Shown here piece after piece: positions 1 through 8,878 of a stretch of DNA of 64,000 nucleotides; position 1 is the first letter of the stretch, and every line of letters starts with the position of its first letter. A model generated the notes under the pieces. That model did no database searches. It had not been told where the DNA came from and saw only the letters and a program-made list of their open reading frames with translations. This stretch comes from an uncultured Bacteroides sp. (lineage in GTDB: Bacteria > Bacteroidota > Bacteroidia > Bacteroidales > Bacteroidaceae): positions 28,325-92,324 of the forward strand of contig CAUDXH010000005.1 of the NCBI GenBank assembly GCA_958453305.1. The letters are read 5' to 3'. A program made the translations under genes and the position numbers.

Positions 1-1594
1 TATTGCCTCCCGACAGAGCATAACCGGGTATCTCATAACGGAAAGTGATGCGTATAGGTTCTTTTTGATAGTCTTTCGGAGAGCGTCCCCAGTCTACACT
101 TATCAAGCGCGCTTTCGGAGAAACAGCAAGTAACTGACGCTCCATGGTATTACGCCATTCACTTTGGAATCCGGTTGTAAAGATCCTGCGAATACTGCTG
201 TCACTCTGTCCTTCGGCAGTTATGGTAAACGTTCCATATAATACCCCTTCGGCGTCTATACGGTTATCTGCATGGATACGGACAAAGTGATTTTCGGGTG
301 CAGACACCGGAGTAAGACAAAGGTCGGAACCTTCCGGAATACCGGGAAGATAGTTCTGCTGCTGCTCGGCACTGCTCCATAACTCGCGGCAAAAAGGAGC
401 CCAAGTCGGATCAAGAGGCATCAACGTTCCATTGCTCAGACGAACCACAGCCACACAATGATTGAAGTGATCAGCCGGAATCGATTCCACCCTACTTCCA
501 GCCATCGTCATGGCAGGATAAGCTTCAAAGCCTGCCATACGCAAGAAGGCAACCAAGGTTCCGGCAATATCTTTACATACCCCACAACGGTCTGTATAAT
601 TCATCTTCAAGTTATGAAGCGTAAAGCCTTCACCCTTTCCCATCGTAATGCCGGCATAACGGATATTATCGGCTACCCAATGGGTCAGCACGGCTATTTT
701 TTCCATTTCTGTATGCTTGCCCCTTACCAACTCATCTACCTTCTTCTGTGCCTCTGGAATTGCATTAAAGCTCCCGTAATCCTCATTTACTTTATTAAAC
801 CAACGTGACTTTTCCTGCCAGTCGGGAGTGGTGGACATCATCAGCTTTGGGGCAGCATCAAATAAATCAACCATGTTCGGTTCCTTCTCAAAAGGCATCA
901 GTCCGCTTACGGCAAATGAATAGGTCTTTCCCTCATCTGTGAAGCGAACAGAAGAAGCACAGGTTCCTTGATAGAACTGATATTGCATTTCTTTCTCCAT
1001 CGGAACAGTTACCTGATATACCTTACGGACAGTCGGTTCACTTACCCAAAAAGGAACAATATCATAAAACTGTCCGCGCATAGGTGGAATAAACCGACTG
1101 TCGTCTTCCGCCGGAAAATTTCCTAAAAGAGCATACGTAAATCCTTTTTTCTCTATCTCGTAATCAACGACATCTCCCGGACGAAGTTCGCCTAACTCCA
1201 ACATAATCTGGCGAGCTCCCCAGTAAATGGCTCTGGCAGGAGCTGCATAATCACAAGTACGCGAAACGTCTACTTGGGTTTCTGTGCCGTCGGCATGATA
1301 CACAGTTACTTTACGAAATTTCGCGGCTGCTGTAAGCGGATCATAATCATATTTAAGAATCCGGTTTTTCAAAGCTCCTTTTATGTTTTGCACCTTAAAC
1401 GCCCGGCATACGGCAAATGAACCCTGACCGGTAGAAGCTACGGAAACAGCTGTGCTGTCAAGCAAAGTAATGCAGTCGGCTGCACGATAAGCTTCCGACT
1501 GCGCCTGCACAGCATAAGGTTTCCAAGTTTGCGCCGCTCCTGTCAGTGAAGCGGCTGCAAATAAAATAAATGTAAGTGCTTTGTTCTTCTTCAT
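1..1594 (-). CDS. DUF3857/transglutaminase-like exported protein (3' end cut by window)
   Basis: Open from an ATG at 1594 to the window edge, about 531 residues with the C-terminus missing. It begins with a signal peptide (MKKNKALTFILFAAAS, then small residues). An N-terminal region typical of DUF3857 is followed by a transglutaminase-like core. The catalytic triad is visible: Cys in RCGVCKD (near 590-570), His in DHFNHCVAV (near 470-445) and Asp in PLDPTWAPF (near 420-400). Family members are periplasmic proteins of Bacteroidetes and their substrate is not settled. It lies 39 bp downstream of the porin-like gene on the same strand and may be co-transcribed. The family call is firm; a specific function is not offered. 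Confidence 0.85.
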   Translation of the reverse strand, partial: MKKNKALTFILFAAASLTGAAQTWKPYAVQAQSEAYRAADCITLLDSTAVSVASTGQGSFAVCRAFKVQNIKGALKNRILKYDYDPLTAAAKFRKVTVYHADGTETQVDVSRTCDYAAPARAIYWGARQIMLELGELRPGDVVDYEIEKKGFTYALLGNFPAEDDSRFIPPMRGQFYDIVPFWVSEPTVRKVYQVTVPMEKEMQYQFYQGTCASSVRFTDEGKTYSFAVSGLMPFEKEPNMVDLFDAAPKLMMSTTPDWQEKSRWFNKVNEDYGSFNAIPEAQKKVDELVRGKHTEMEKIAVLTHWVADNIRYAGITMGKGEGFTLHNLKMNYTDRCGVCKDIAGTLVAFLRMAGFEAYPAMTMAGSRVESIPADHFNHCVAVVRLSNGTLMPLDPTWAPFCRELWSSAEQQQNYLPGIPEGSDLCLTPVSAPENHFVRIHADNRIDAEGVLYGTFTITAEGQSDSSIRRIFTTGFQSEWRNTMERQLLAVSPKARLISVDWGRSPKDYQKEPIRITFRYEIPGYALSGGN

Positions 1595-1633
1595 AGCAAT
1601 TACGATTTACGAGTCTGATTGAGATAGTTACTG

Positions 1634-2881
1634 TTAAAATTGGAACAACGCTGTAAATACAATACGGTTATTTTTTACAAGGTGTGTATCAACCACCTTT
1701 CCCTTGGCATCGTTTTTACCATAATGCGCTCCGGTCCAAGAATATTCAGCTCCGATTTTCCAGTTCGGCAAATTGTAGGTTAACTCTGCTGTAGCTGTAG
1801 TAAGCTGATCAATATTGGTTCCCGTACCCAATAGACCTGAAACCTCTTTACGGGCACCCAGGTTTTTCAGGTAACCTGCAAAAATCCCCCCGCGCCATTT
1901 TGCGCCGTACATCGCATTTATCCAAGTATGTGAAAAGCGGAGCGGAGTATATTGTTGTTCACCGGTACGAGAGTCAACAGATGTTATACCGTAACCTCCC
2001 AACGTACTTGTCTGAGTCAAATTAGAACTGAGTACCGATTTTGCTGCCATCTTAAACAGCTTATGCGTATATTTCATGTGAACCTCACCCGAAAGAGCTG
2101 TGATACGTTCAGATACCTTATAAGTTTTTTTGTCAGCAACCGACTGAACACGCGGCGTAAGTGAAGATAAGTGAAGACCAGCTCCTACCTGAATCTCTTC
2201 GGCTTTATAATCCACACCTACATAAAACTCAGGAACACAACTGTTTTTAATAAAGTTTTGGTGCTTCTGCGTAGCGGTTTCACCTACTTCATCCGACTTC
2301 GGACCTACCGACAAATACTGAGATTGCCAAAGGGCTGCTGCAGTAAGCATAAAGTTCTTATGAATAAAGCGGTAACGCAACTGGGGAGCACGGCTGAACG
2401 GCTGGTAAGGAGCTCCCATATTTAAGTTCAGGATTTCAGGAGCCACATCACCATAAAGTGGATGCCACGTCTGACCAAACAAAAGAGCCGACTGTCCCCA
2501 GTCAAGATTTACATACACATGACGGAGACGCAACATATGAAAGTTCGACCCAGAGCCGCGGAAATCCACTTCTACCTTTGCCGAAGTTTTTGCTTTTCCC
2601 AACATAGGACCTTTCACATCCATACCTAAACGAGTGTAAAGTGTATAAAAGTTACCGTCGGGCTTCGCGTTCAGGTCCTTTCCGTCGGCATCGGGTAGTA
2701 CATCCTTAGGATACATATAAAAGAGTCCATCCACTGTTTCCGAATTTGATCGGCTGTTATAAAACAAGTCGGTACGCACCTGCCCATAGAATTTGTAATC
2801 GAATCCTTTCTTCTGTGCCATTACTTCTGGCATCATTGCAGCCAATACGGCAAAAAAAAGCAATTGTTTTTTCATTTTCAA
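1634..2881 (-). CDS. Outer-membrane porin-like beta-barrel protein
   Basis: 415 residues with a clear signal peptide ending MAQ and a mature part rich in alternating aromatic/polar strands. It opens with a strand like KFYGQVRTDLFYNSR and ends in the aromatic-terminated strand NNRIVFTALFQF, the usual C-terminal signature for outer-membrane barrels. No plug domain or TonB box is visible, so it looks like a passive 16-strand-type porin rather than a TonB receptor. A promoter-like TAACTTTG lies at 2907-2914 on the minus strand. Substrate unknown. Confidence 0.75.
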   Translation of the reverse strand: MKMKKQLLFFAVLAAMMPEVMAQKKGFDYKFYGQVRTDLFYNSRSNSETVDGLFYMYPKDVLPDADGKDLNAKPDGNFYTLYTRLGMDVKGPMLGKAKTSAKVEVDFRGSGSNFHMLRLRHVYVNLDWGQSALLFGQTWHPLYGDVAPEILNLNMGAPYQPFSRAPQLRYRFIHKNFMLTAAALWQSQYLSVGPKSDEVGETATQKHQNFIKNSCVPEFYVGVDYKAEEIQVGAGLHLSSLTPRVQSVADKKTYKVSERITALSGEVHMKYTHKLFKMAAKSVLSSNLTQTSTLGGYGITSVDSRTGEQQYTPLRFSHTWINAMYGAKWRGGIFAGYLKNLGARKEVSGLLGTGTNIDQLTTATAELTYNLPNWKIGAEYSWTGAHYGKNDAKGKVVDTHLVKNNRIVFTALFQF

Positions 2882-2906
2882 GCTATTAGTGTTTATATAA
2901 TTGGGG

Positions 2907-2914
2907 CAAAGTTA
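2907..2914 (-). promoter_or_regulatory. Bacteroides-type -7 box for the porin-like gene
   Basis: TAACTTTG on the minus strand (TAnnTTTG consensus), 26 bp before the ATG at 2881. No convincing -33 TTTG is seen at the usual distance, so this is a partial match. Confidence 0.5.
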
Positions 2915-2937
2915 CAAATAATCCACGAATACCACCC

Positions 2938-4371
2938 TTAAGAGTGCAAAGCATTTTTACGGTACCACAACACGAATCCTATTACAGCGACCAGCGTCAA
3001 TCCCATTCCGACAGGATATGCAACACTTCCTGACAAAGCAAGACCTTCGGGAGCTATAAGTATATAAGTAGCACATACACAAGTCATAAACAAGGCAGGA
3101 AGCAAAGTCACCCACCAGTTTTTCCGCTCGCATACAAGCCATATGGTAATCGCCCACAAAGTAAAGACTGACAAGGTCTGGTTACACCATGCAAAATAAC
3201 GCCATATAATTTTAAATCCCTCAGCATCACCGAAGCTATATACTAACAAAGCTATTGTAACCAAAAAGATGGGCAGTGATATAAAAAGCCTCTTCCGTAT
3301 GCTGCGCTGCTCGATACGGAAAAAATCTGCTATAATCAGACGAGCTGAACGCAGGGCTGTATCTCCACTCGTAATGGGAGCTGCCACAATGCCCAATATA
3401 GCAAGCAAACCTCCTATGGAACCAAGCCAGTCACGTGAAATGTCTGTTGCCACTTTTGCTCCCGAATAAGCGATTCCGGTAGCCTCATCCACAATGCCAT
3501 GCTCTTGAAAGAAACAAGTAGCTGCAGCTGCCCATATCAATGCTACAATACCTTCTGTAATCATTGCTCCATAAAAAATCGGACGGCAATGTTTTTCATT
3601 CGTTATACAGCGTGCCATTAAAGGAGATTGAGTGGCATGAAATCCACTGATAGCTCCACAGGCGATAGAAATAAACATCATCGGAAAAATAGGATTCTTC
3701 TCATATTTCGTACCAAATCCCTCCCATATTTCGGGCAAATCCGGACTTTTCAGATAAAGCATGATTAAGATACCCACTGCCATAAATAAAAGTGCCAAAG
3801 CAAAAAGAGGATAAATACGACCTATTATTTTATCAACCGGCAACATCGTGGCAAGCACATAATAAACAAAAATAGCTGCTACCCAAAAATAGACATCGAA
3901 TGTATCGGGAGTCATGCCAGCCAACAGTTCTGCCGGACCTGATATAAATACCGCTCCGACCAAAATCATAAGCAACACAGTAAATATGCCTGCCACCCGC
4001 TTGGTGCGCAATCCTAAATACCTTCCGATAATCTCAGGAAGGCTTTCTCCCCCGTTACGCAACGAAAGGGTTCCTGACAGAAAATCATGAACAGCCCCGG
4101 CAAATATCGTTCCGAAAACAATCCAAAGATAAGAAGCCGTACCAAACTGCGCGCCCATGATAGCTCCAAATATAGGTCCCAAGCCTGCAATATTCAAAAA
4201 TTGAATCATAAAAATCTTCCACGTAGGAAGTGGAAGAAAATCTACTCCATCGGTTTTTGTCAAAGCCGGAGTTTTACGGGAAGCATCGGGTGAAAACAAC
4301 GTCTCAACATAACGTCCATAAATCCAATAACCTCCCAAAAGAAGTGCCAATGCGATACTAAATGTTATCAT
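2938..4371 (-). CDS. cstA: Carbon starvation CstA-family membrane transporter
   Basis: Polytopic inner-membrane protein of about 477 residues and some 13-14 hydrophobic segments. Family landmarks are visible: GxDFxPxPxWKxFxxQFLNIAGLGPIFGAI near the N-terminus, the HDFLSGTLSLRNGGES loop, and SGFHATQSP followed by ARC. CstA/BtsT proteins import peptides or pyruvate. The start at 4371 (MITFSIALALL) is preferred over the upstream ATG at 4416, because the upstream 15 residues are basic, unlike the family, and lie over the promoter region. It is shorter than the roughly 700-residue E. coli CstA, as is common in Bacteroidetes. It diverges from the GHL10 gene. Confidence 0.85.
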   Translation of the reverse strand: MITFSIALALLLGGYWIYGRYVETLFSPDASRKTPALTKTDGVDFLPLPTWKIFMIQFLNIAGLGPIFGAIMGAQFGTASYLWIVFGTIFAGAVHDFLSGTLSLRNGGESLPEIIGRYLGLRTKRVAGIFTVLLMILVGAVFISGPAELLAGMTPDTFDVYFWVAAIFVYYVLATMLPVDKIIGRIYPLFALALLFMAVGILIMLYLKSPDLPEIWEGFGTKYEKNPIFPMMFISIACGAISGFHATQSPLMARCITNEKHCRPIFYGAMITEGIVALIWAAAATCFFQEHGIVDEATGIAYSGAKVATDISRDWLGSIGGLLAILGIVAAPITSGDTALRSARLIIADFFRIEQRSIRKRLFISLPIFLVTIALLVYSFGDAEGFKIIWRYFAWCNQTLSVFTLWAITIWLVCERKNWWVTLLPALFMTCVCATYILIAPEGLALSGSVAYPVGMGLTLVAVIGFVLWYRKNALHS

Positions 4372-4398
4372 ATCAATAAATTTTCTTTTAGAATGTCG

Positions 4399-4435
4399 CA
4401 AAAGTAATAAATACAACGAATACTTTGTATATTTG
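4399..4435. promoter_or_regulatory. Divergent promoter pair between cstA and GHL10 gene
   Basis: Two back-to-back -7 boxes: TACTTTTG on the minus strand (4399-4406) serving cstA and TATATTTG on the plus strand (4428-4435) serving the GHL10 gene, 21 bp apart. The 28-bp leader before the cstA ATG at 4371 supports that start choice. The -33 elements are weak and would overlap each other. Confidence 0.55.
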
Positions 4436-4455
4436 CACCCAACAAAATCAGATTT

Positions 4456-6114
4456 ATGAAAAAAATCATTTTTATATTCTTTATCCTTTGCTGCTGGATG
4501 ACCGCTTTACAGGCTCAGCCCAAACAAGAAATACGAGCCACTTGGCTCACCACCTTGGGAGGATTAGATTTCCCCTCAAAAAAAGCTACTTCTCCTGAAG
4601 GCATACGCCAGCAGAAACAGGAGCTTTGCCGGATATTAGACCGTTTACAGGAAGCTCACTTCAACACTGTTCTCTTACAGACAAGGCTGCGCGGTGATGT
4701 CATTTATCCGTCTGCATACGAAGGTTTTACCGAATCATTAACAGGACATACCGGCCGAAACCCAGGATATGACTTACTGCACTTTGCCATTGAAGAATGT
4801 CACAAACGAGGAATGGAACTCCACGCATGGATGGTAGCAATACCTGCCGGAAACGCACGGCAAGTAAAGCTTCATGGCAAAAACTCGATTGTAAAAAAAC
4901 AAGCTAAGCTCTGCAAGTTTTATAAAGGTAGCTGGTATTTAGACCCCGGAAATCCGGATACGGAAAATTATCTGGCCAAGCTCGTACATGAAATAGTTTC
5001 ACGTTATGACATCGACGGCATACATTTAGATTATATCCGCTATCCGGACCATCCTGAAACCTTTCCCGACAAAGACAGCTTCCGCAAATTCGGCAAAGGA
5101 AAAGACCTTGCCACATGGCGCCGCAACAATATTACCCGCATTGTGAAACGCATCTATTCTGATACAAAAAAGCTCAAGCCCTGGGTAAAAGTAAGCAGTG
5201 CACCCGTAGGAAAATACGATGACACATCACGTTATTCTTCACGGGGATGGAATGCATATCATACGGTCTATCAAGATGCACAACGATGGCTCGCCGAAGG
5301 CATTCAAGATATCCTTTTCCCGATGATGTATTTTAAAGGCAATCATTTCTATCCTTTTGCCCTCGACTGGCAGGAACATAAACAAGAAAGATGGATTGTC
5401 CCGGGCCTTGGTATCTATTTTCTTGACCCCAAAGAGCAAAATTGGCCTTTAGATGAAATAGCCCGACAGATGCTGTTCATACGCAACCATGGACTAAACG
5501 GACAAGCCTTTTTCCGCAACCGCTTCTTGCTTGATAATACGAAAGGGATTCTCACTGAACTGACTGAGCAGTTTTATACCTATCCAGCCGTTGTGCCTCC
5601 TATGACTTGGGCAGACAGCATTCCTCCTGCCCCACCCGTTCGTCCTACCCTCACCCGGAAGAGACATGAAGTCAAGCTGAACTGGAATGCAGCTGAACAT
5701 ACAGATGCCATCTATTACCGTGTTTATGCATCCAATCAATACCCGGTCTGCACAGAACTTGCCCAGAACATCGTAACCACACGTACCGACAGCACCCATT
5801 ATACTTTCTCACCCTCTGCCCCATGGCAACAAAAAATCTACTGGGCAGTGACTGCTGTTGACCGCTTTGGCAATGAAAGTATGCCCACACAATTCAACCA
5901 TCCTCAGGATAATATGCTTCAGATATTCGAAGAAGAATTACCTGAAATTCCGCAAAATACCACCTATATTCTATTCGACGCAACCGGACAGGAAATCATT
6001 CGTCTTTCGTCCCAGTCGAAAGAACTTCTCTGTACAATAGGAAAAGGCATATTCCGGGTAAGCCTACTCACACCGGATGGAGAAATCAAACCACTGGGTA
6101 TCCTGATACGCTAA
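4456..6114 (+). CDS. Glycosyl-hydrolase-like family 10 (GHL10) exported protein with FN3-like tail
   Basis: 552 residues. A signal peptide ends at LQAQ, followed by a domain of roughly 330 residues starting EIRATWLTTLGGLDFPS, the hallmark start of the GHL10/DUF187 (YngK-like) family. Conserved acidic motifs include GMELHAWMVAIP and DGIHLDYIRYP, where the Asp residues sit at barrel strand ends. After about residue 385 comes an FN3-like beta-sandwich (PTLTRKRHEVKLNWN...YRVYASN). The family is predicted to act on peptidoglycan or other glycans. Stand-alone gene ahead of purM. Confidence 0.82.
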   Translation: MKKIIFIFFILCCWMTALQAQPKQEIRATWLTTLGGLDFPSKKATSPEGIRQQKQELCRILDRLQEAHFNTVLLQTRLRGDVIYPSAYEGFTESLTGHTGRNPGYDLLHFAIEECHKRGMELHAWMVAIPAGNARQVKLHGKNSIVKKQAKLCKFYKGSWYLDPGNPDTENYLAKLVHEIVSRYDIDGIHLDYIRYPDHPETFPDKDSFRKFGKGKDLATWRRNNITRIVKRIYSDTKKLKPWVKVSSAPVGKYDDTSRYSSRGWNAYHTVYQDAQRWLAEGIQDILFPMMYFKGNHFYPFALDWQEHKQERWIVPGLGIYFLDPKEQNWPLDEIARQMLFIRNHGLNGQAFFRNRFLLDNTKGILTELTEQFYTYPAVVPPMTWADSIPPAPPVRPTLTRKRHEVKLNWNAAEHTDAIYYRVYASNQYPVCTELAQNIVTTRTDSTHYTFSPSAPWQQKIYWAVTAVDRFGNESMPTQFNHPQDNMLQIFEEELPEIPQNTTYILFDATGQEIIRLSSQSKELLCTIGKGIFRVSLLTPDGEIKPLGILIR

Positions 6115-6168
6115 CCCATCCATTTGTTAAAAATCAACAGCCTTTATGGATATAAAGAGAATATTCGC

Positions 6169-6176
6169 TAAATTTG
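6169..6176 (+). promoter_or_regulatory. -7 box of purM promoter
   Basis: TAAATTTG, 37 bp upstream of the purM ATG. The upstream TTTATGG is a poor -33. The match rests on the -7 box alone. Confidence 0.5.
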
Positions 6177-6213
6177 CACATTCTATATAGAAACATATCT
6201 AATTACATAACTC

Positions 6214-7386
6214 ATGAGTAACCAAAGATACATGCAGCGTGGCGTTTCTGCTTCAAAAGAAGATGTACATAACGCAATCAAAAACATTGATAAGGGTATA
6301 TTTCCTAAAGCATTCTGTAAAATCATTCCGGACATTTTAGGTGGCGATCCTGAATATTGTAACATTATGCATGCAGATGGTGCAGGTACTAAATCCTCAT
6401 TGGCCTATCTGTATTGGAAAGAAACCGGTGATTTGTCTGTTTGGAAAGGCATTGCCCAAGATGCCCTGATTATGAATATTGACGACCTGCTTTGTGTAGG
6501 TGCCGTAGATAATATTTTAGTTTCCTCCACAATCGGACGAAACAAATTACTTGTTCCGGGAGAAGTAATCTCTGCCATTATCAACGGAACAGACGAACTG
6601 CTTGCAGAACTCCGCGAAATGGGAGTGGGAGTTTACGCTACTGGCGGTGAAACAGCCGATGTAGGCGACTTGGTACGCACCATCATCGTTGACAGTACTG
6701 TTACCTGCCGCATGAAACGTGCAGACGTAATTGACAATGCCAATATCCGTCCGGGTGACGTTATCGTAGGTCTGGCTTCATACGGACAGGCTACTTATGA
6801 AAAAGAATATAACGGCGGTATGGGAAGCAACGGACTGACCAGTGCACGCCACGATGTATTCTCGAAATACTTGGCAGAAAAATATCCGGAAAGCTACGAT
6901 AAGGCTGTTCCCGAAGATTTGGTATACAGCGGAAAGCTGAAACTGACAGATGAGGTAGAAGGATCTCCACTCGATGCAGGCAAGTTAGTGCTTTCGCCTA
7001 CACGTACCTATGCCCCGGTTGTAAAGAAGCTGCTTGATGCACTCCGTCCGCAAGTCCATGGTATGGTACACTGCTCTGGCGGCGCACAAACCAAAGTATT
7101 ACACTTCGTAGGCGACAACTGTCGCGTAATAAAAGACAACCTCTTCCCTGTACCTCCTTTGTTCCGCACCATCAAAGAACAAAGCGGCACAGACTGGGAC
7201 GAAATGTATAAAGTGTTCAATATGGGACACCGTCTGGAAGTTTATCTTTCACCGGAACATGCCGACGAAGTGATTGCCATTTCAAAGAGTTTCGGAATCG
7301 ATGCACAAATCGTAGGACGCATAGAAGAAAGCAACGGCTCAAAAGAGCTGATTATCAAGAGCGAATTCGGAGAATTCAAATATTGA
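6214..7386 (+). CDS. purM: Phosphoribosylformylglycinamidine cyclo-ligase (AIR synthase), long form
   Basis: 390 residues, somewhat longer than the roughly 345-residue enterobacterial enzyme. It converts FGAM and ATP to AIR in purine synthesis in the cytoplasm. Visible PurM features: MHADGAGTKSSLAYLYWKETGDLS (ATP and substrate contacts), the acidic loop NIDDLLCVGA, GGETADVGD, and PGDVIVGLASYGQ. Bacteroidetes carry this long variant. It is followed by 349 bp before prfA, so its co-transcription with prfA is uncertain. Confidence 0.95.
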   Translation: MSNQRYMQRGVSASKEDVHNAIKNIDKGIFPKAFCKIIPDILGGDPEYCNIMHADGAGTKSSLAYLYWKETGDLSVWKGIAQDALIMNIDDLLCVGAVDNILVSSTIGRNKLLVPGEVISAIINGTDELLAELREMGVGVYATGGETADVGDLVRTIIVDSTVTCRMKRADVIDNANIRPGDVIVGLASYGQATYEKEYNGGMGSNGLTSARHDVFSKYLAEKYPESYDKAVPEDLVYSGKLKLTDEVEGSPLDAGKLVLSPTRTYAPVVKKLLDALRPQVHGMVHCSGGAQTKVLHFVGDNCRVIKDNLFPVPPLFRTIKEQSGTDWDEMYKVFNMGHRLEVYLSPEHADEVIAISKSFGIDAQIVGRIEESNGSKELIIKSEFGEFKY

Positions 7387-7395
7387 TAGTCCCAT

Positions 7396-7464
7396 ACGGC
7401 AGCAATAAGATTCATCGTGTAAATTCGGCATAACAGCTATATACCAGAATCTTTTTGCTGCCGT
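7396..7464 (+). terminator. Long-loop hairpin downstream of purM (holds most of the 7387-7735 gap signal)
   Basis: Arms at 7396-7413 and 7447-7464 match at 17 of 18 positions (ACGGCAGCAATAAGATTC and its complement) with a 33-base loop. It starts 9 bp after the purM stop. No clean T-run follows, so termination would be imperfect. The remaining 270 bp before prfA hold no convincing gene: a 67-codon reading frame there has no family features or good start. Confidence 0.55.
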
Positions 7465-7735
7465 TATACTGTTTCCTGAGCATACGGAATCTATATCCCA
7501 TAATGTAATGGACGCTTGTTCTCCTATTTTAATTATCAAAATGATGGAAAGGTATCGTTTACTATGCCTCGTCTTGATACAGCCATAGCCTTAGGAGTAA
7601 CAGCCTCTCATTTTTCATACTACATTTTCTTGAATGCCTTATTTATTTTGAGACTCCGTAATGATACCAGACAAACAGATTACAGAAAGAACAGACAAAT
7701 CTTAACTCAAAGATTATAAAACAACAAATAATTTA

Positions 7736-8845
7736 ATGGCAGAAAACAATACACTTTTAGAGAAACTGGAAGGACTCGTTTCACGCTATGAGGAAGTATC
7801 CACTCTCATTACCGACCCCAACGTCATTGCTGACCAGAAGCGATATGTCAAGCTCACCAAAGAATACAAAGAATTGGGCGACTTAATGGAAGCACGCAAA
7901 GAGTATCTCCAATACTTGAACGGCTTGGAAGAGGCTAAACTCATGATGGGCGAAAGCGACCCGGAAATGAAAGAAATGGCACGCGAGGAAGCTGCCTTGT
8001 GCGAAGCACGTATTCCTGAAATGGAAGAAAAAATCAAACTTTTGCTTGTCCCGGCCGACCCACAGGACGACCGCAATGCCATCTTGGAAATCCGAGGAGG
8101 AACCGGAGGTGACGAAGCAGCGATCTTTGCAGGCGACCTCTTCCGCATGTATACCAAATATTGTGAATCAAAAGGATGGCGTCTGGAGGTATCGAGTGCC
8201 AACGAAGGAGCTGCCGGAGGATTCAAGGAAATTATCTGTTCCGTAACAGGCGATAAAGTATACGGTACTTTAAAATACGAATCTGGAGTACACCGTGTAC
8301 AGCGCGTTCCTGCTACCGAAACCCAAGGACGCGTACATACCTCAGCTGCATCTGTAGCAGTACTTCCCGAAGCAGAACCGTTTGATGTAGAAATCAATGA
8401 GGGAGAAATCAAATGGGATACGTTCCGAAGCGGGGGTGCCGGAGGGCAGAATGTAAACAAAGTGGAATCGGGGGTACGCCTACGTTATAACTGGAAAAAC
8501 CCCAATACGGGAGTGGTAGAAGAAATCCTGATAGAATGTACCGAAACACGTGACCAGCCGAAAAACAAAGAACGAGCCCTGTCACGTTTACGCACATTTA
8601 TCTATGACAAAGAACATCAGAAATACATTGACGACATTGCCTCCAAGCGTAAAACCATGGTCAGTACCGGTGACCGTTCGGCTAAAATCCGTACATACAA
8701 CTATCCGCAGGGACGTATAACCGACCACCGTATCAACTACACCATTTATAATCTGGCTGCCTTCATGGATGGAGATATCCAAGACTGTATTGACCATCTG
8801 ATTGTTGCAGAAAACGCAGAACGCTTGAAAGAGAGCGAACTATAA
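7736..8845 (+). CDS. prfA: Peptide chain release factor 1
   Basis: 369 residues. It recognises UAA/UAG stop codons and triggers hydrolysis of peptidyl-tRNA. The RF1-specific tripeptide anticodon PAT is at residues 192-194 (RVPATETQGR), which separates it from RF2 (SPF). The catalytic GGQ loop is at residues 236-238 within SGGAGGQNVNK. Domain order is the N-terminal coiled-coil domain (to about 110), then IRGGTGGDEAAIFA. No programmed frameshift is present, as expected for RF1. Confidence 0.97.
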   Translation: MAENNTLLEKLEGLVSRYEEVSTLITDPNVIADQKRYVKLTKEYKELGDLMEARKEYLQYLNGLEEAKLMMGESDPEMKEMAREEAALCEARIPEMEEKIKLLLVPADPQDDRNAILEIRGGTGGDEAAIFAGDLFRMYTKYCESKGWRLEVSSANEGAAGGFKEIICSVTGDKVYGTLKYESGVHRVQRVPATETQGRVHTSAASVAVLPEAEPFDVEINEGEIKWDTFRSGGAGGQNVNKVESGVRLRYNWKNPNTGVVEEILIECTETRDQPKNKERALSRLRTFIYDKEHQKYIDDIASKRKTMVSTGDRSAKIRTYNYPQGRITDHRINYTIYNLAAFMDGDIQDCIDHLIVAENAERLKESEL

Positions 8846-8878
8846 CCCTGTAATTTGAGTACAAAACCCCATAATGCC

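Noticed and set aside
458..808. 116-codon plus-strand frame at the window start
   Set aside because: Shadow of the minus-strand transglutaminase-like gene, which has signal peptide and catalytic triad.
7516..7719. 67-codon frame between purM and prfA
   Set aside because: No recognisable motif, start or ribosome site; kept as intergenic.
7786..8460. 224-codon frame antisense to prfA
   Set aside because: Lies wholly inside prfA, which is certain from the PAT and GGQ motifs; composition effect only.
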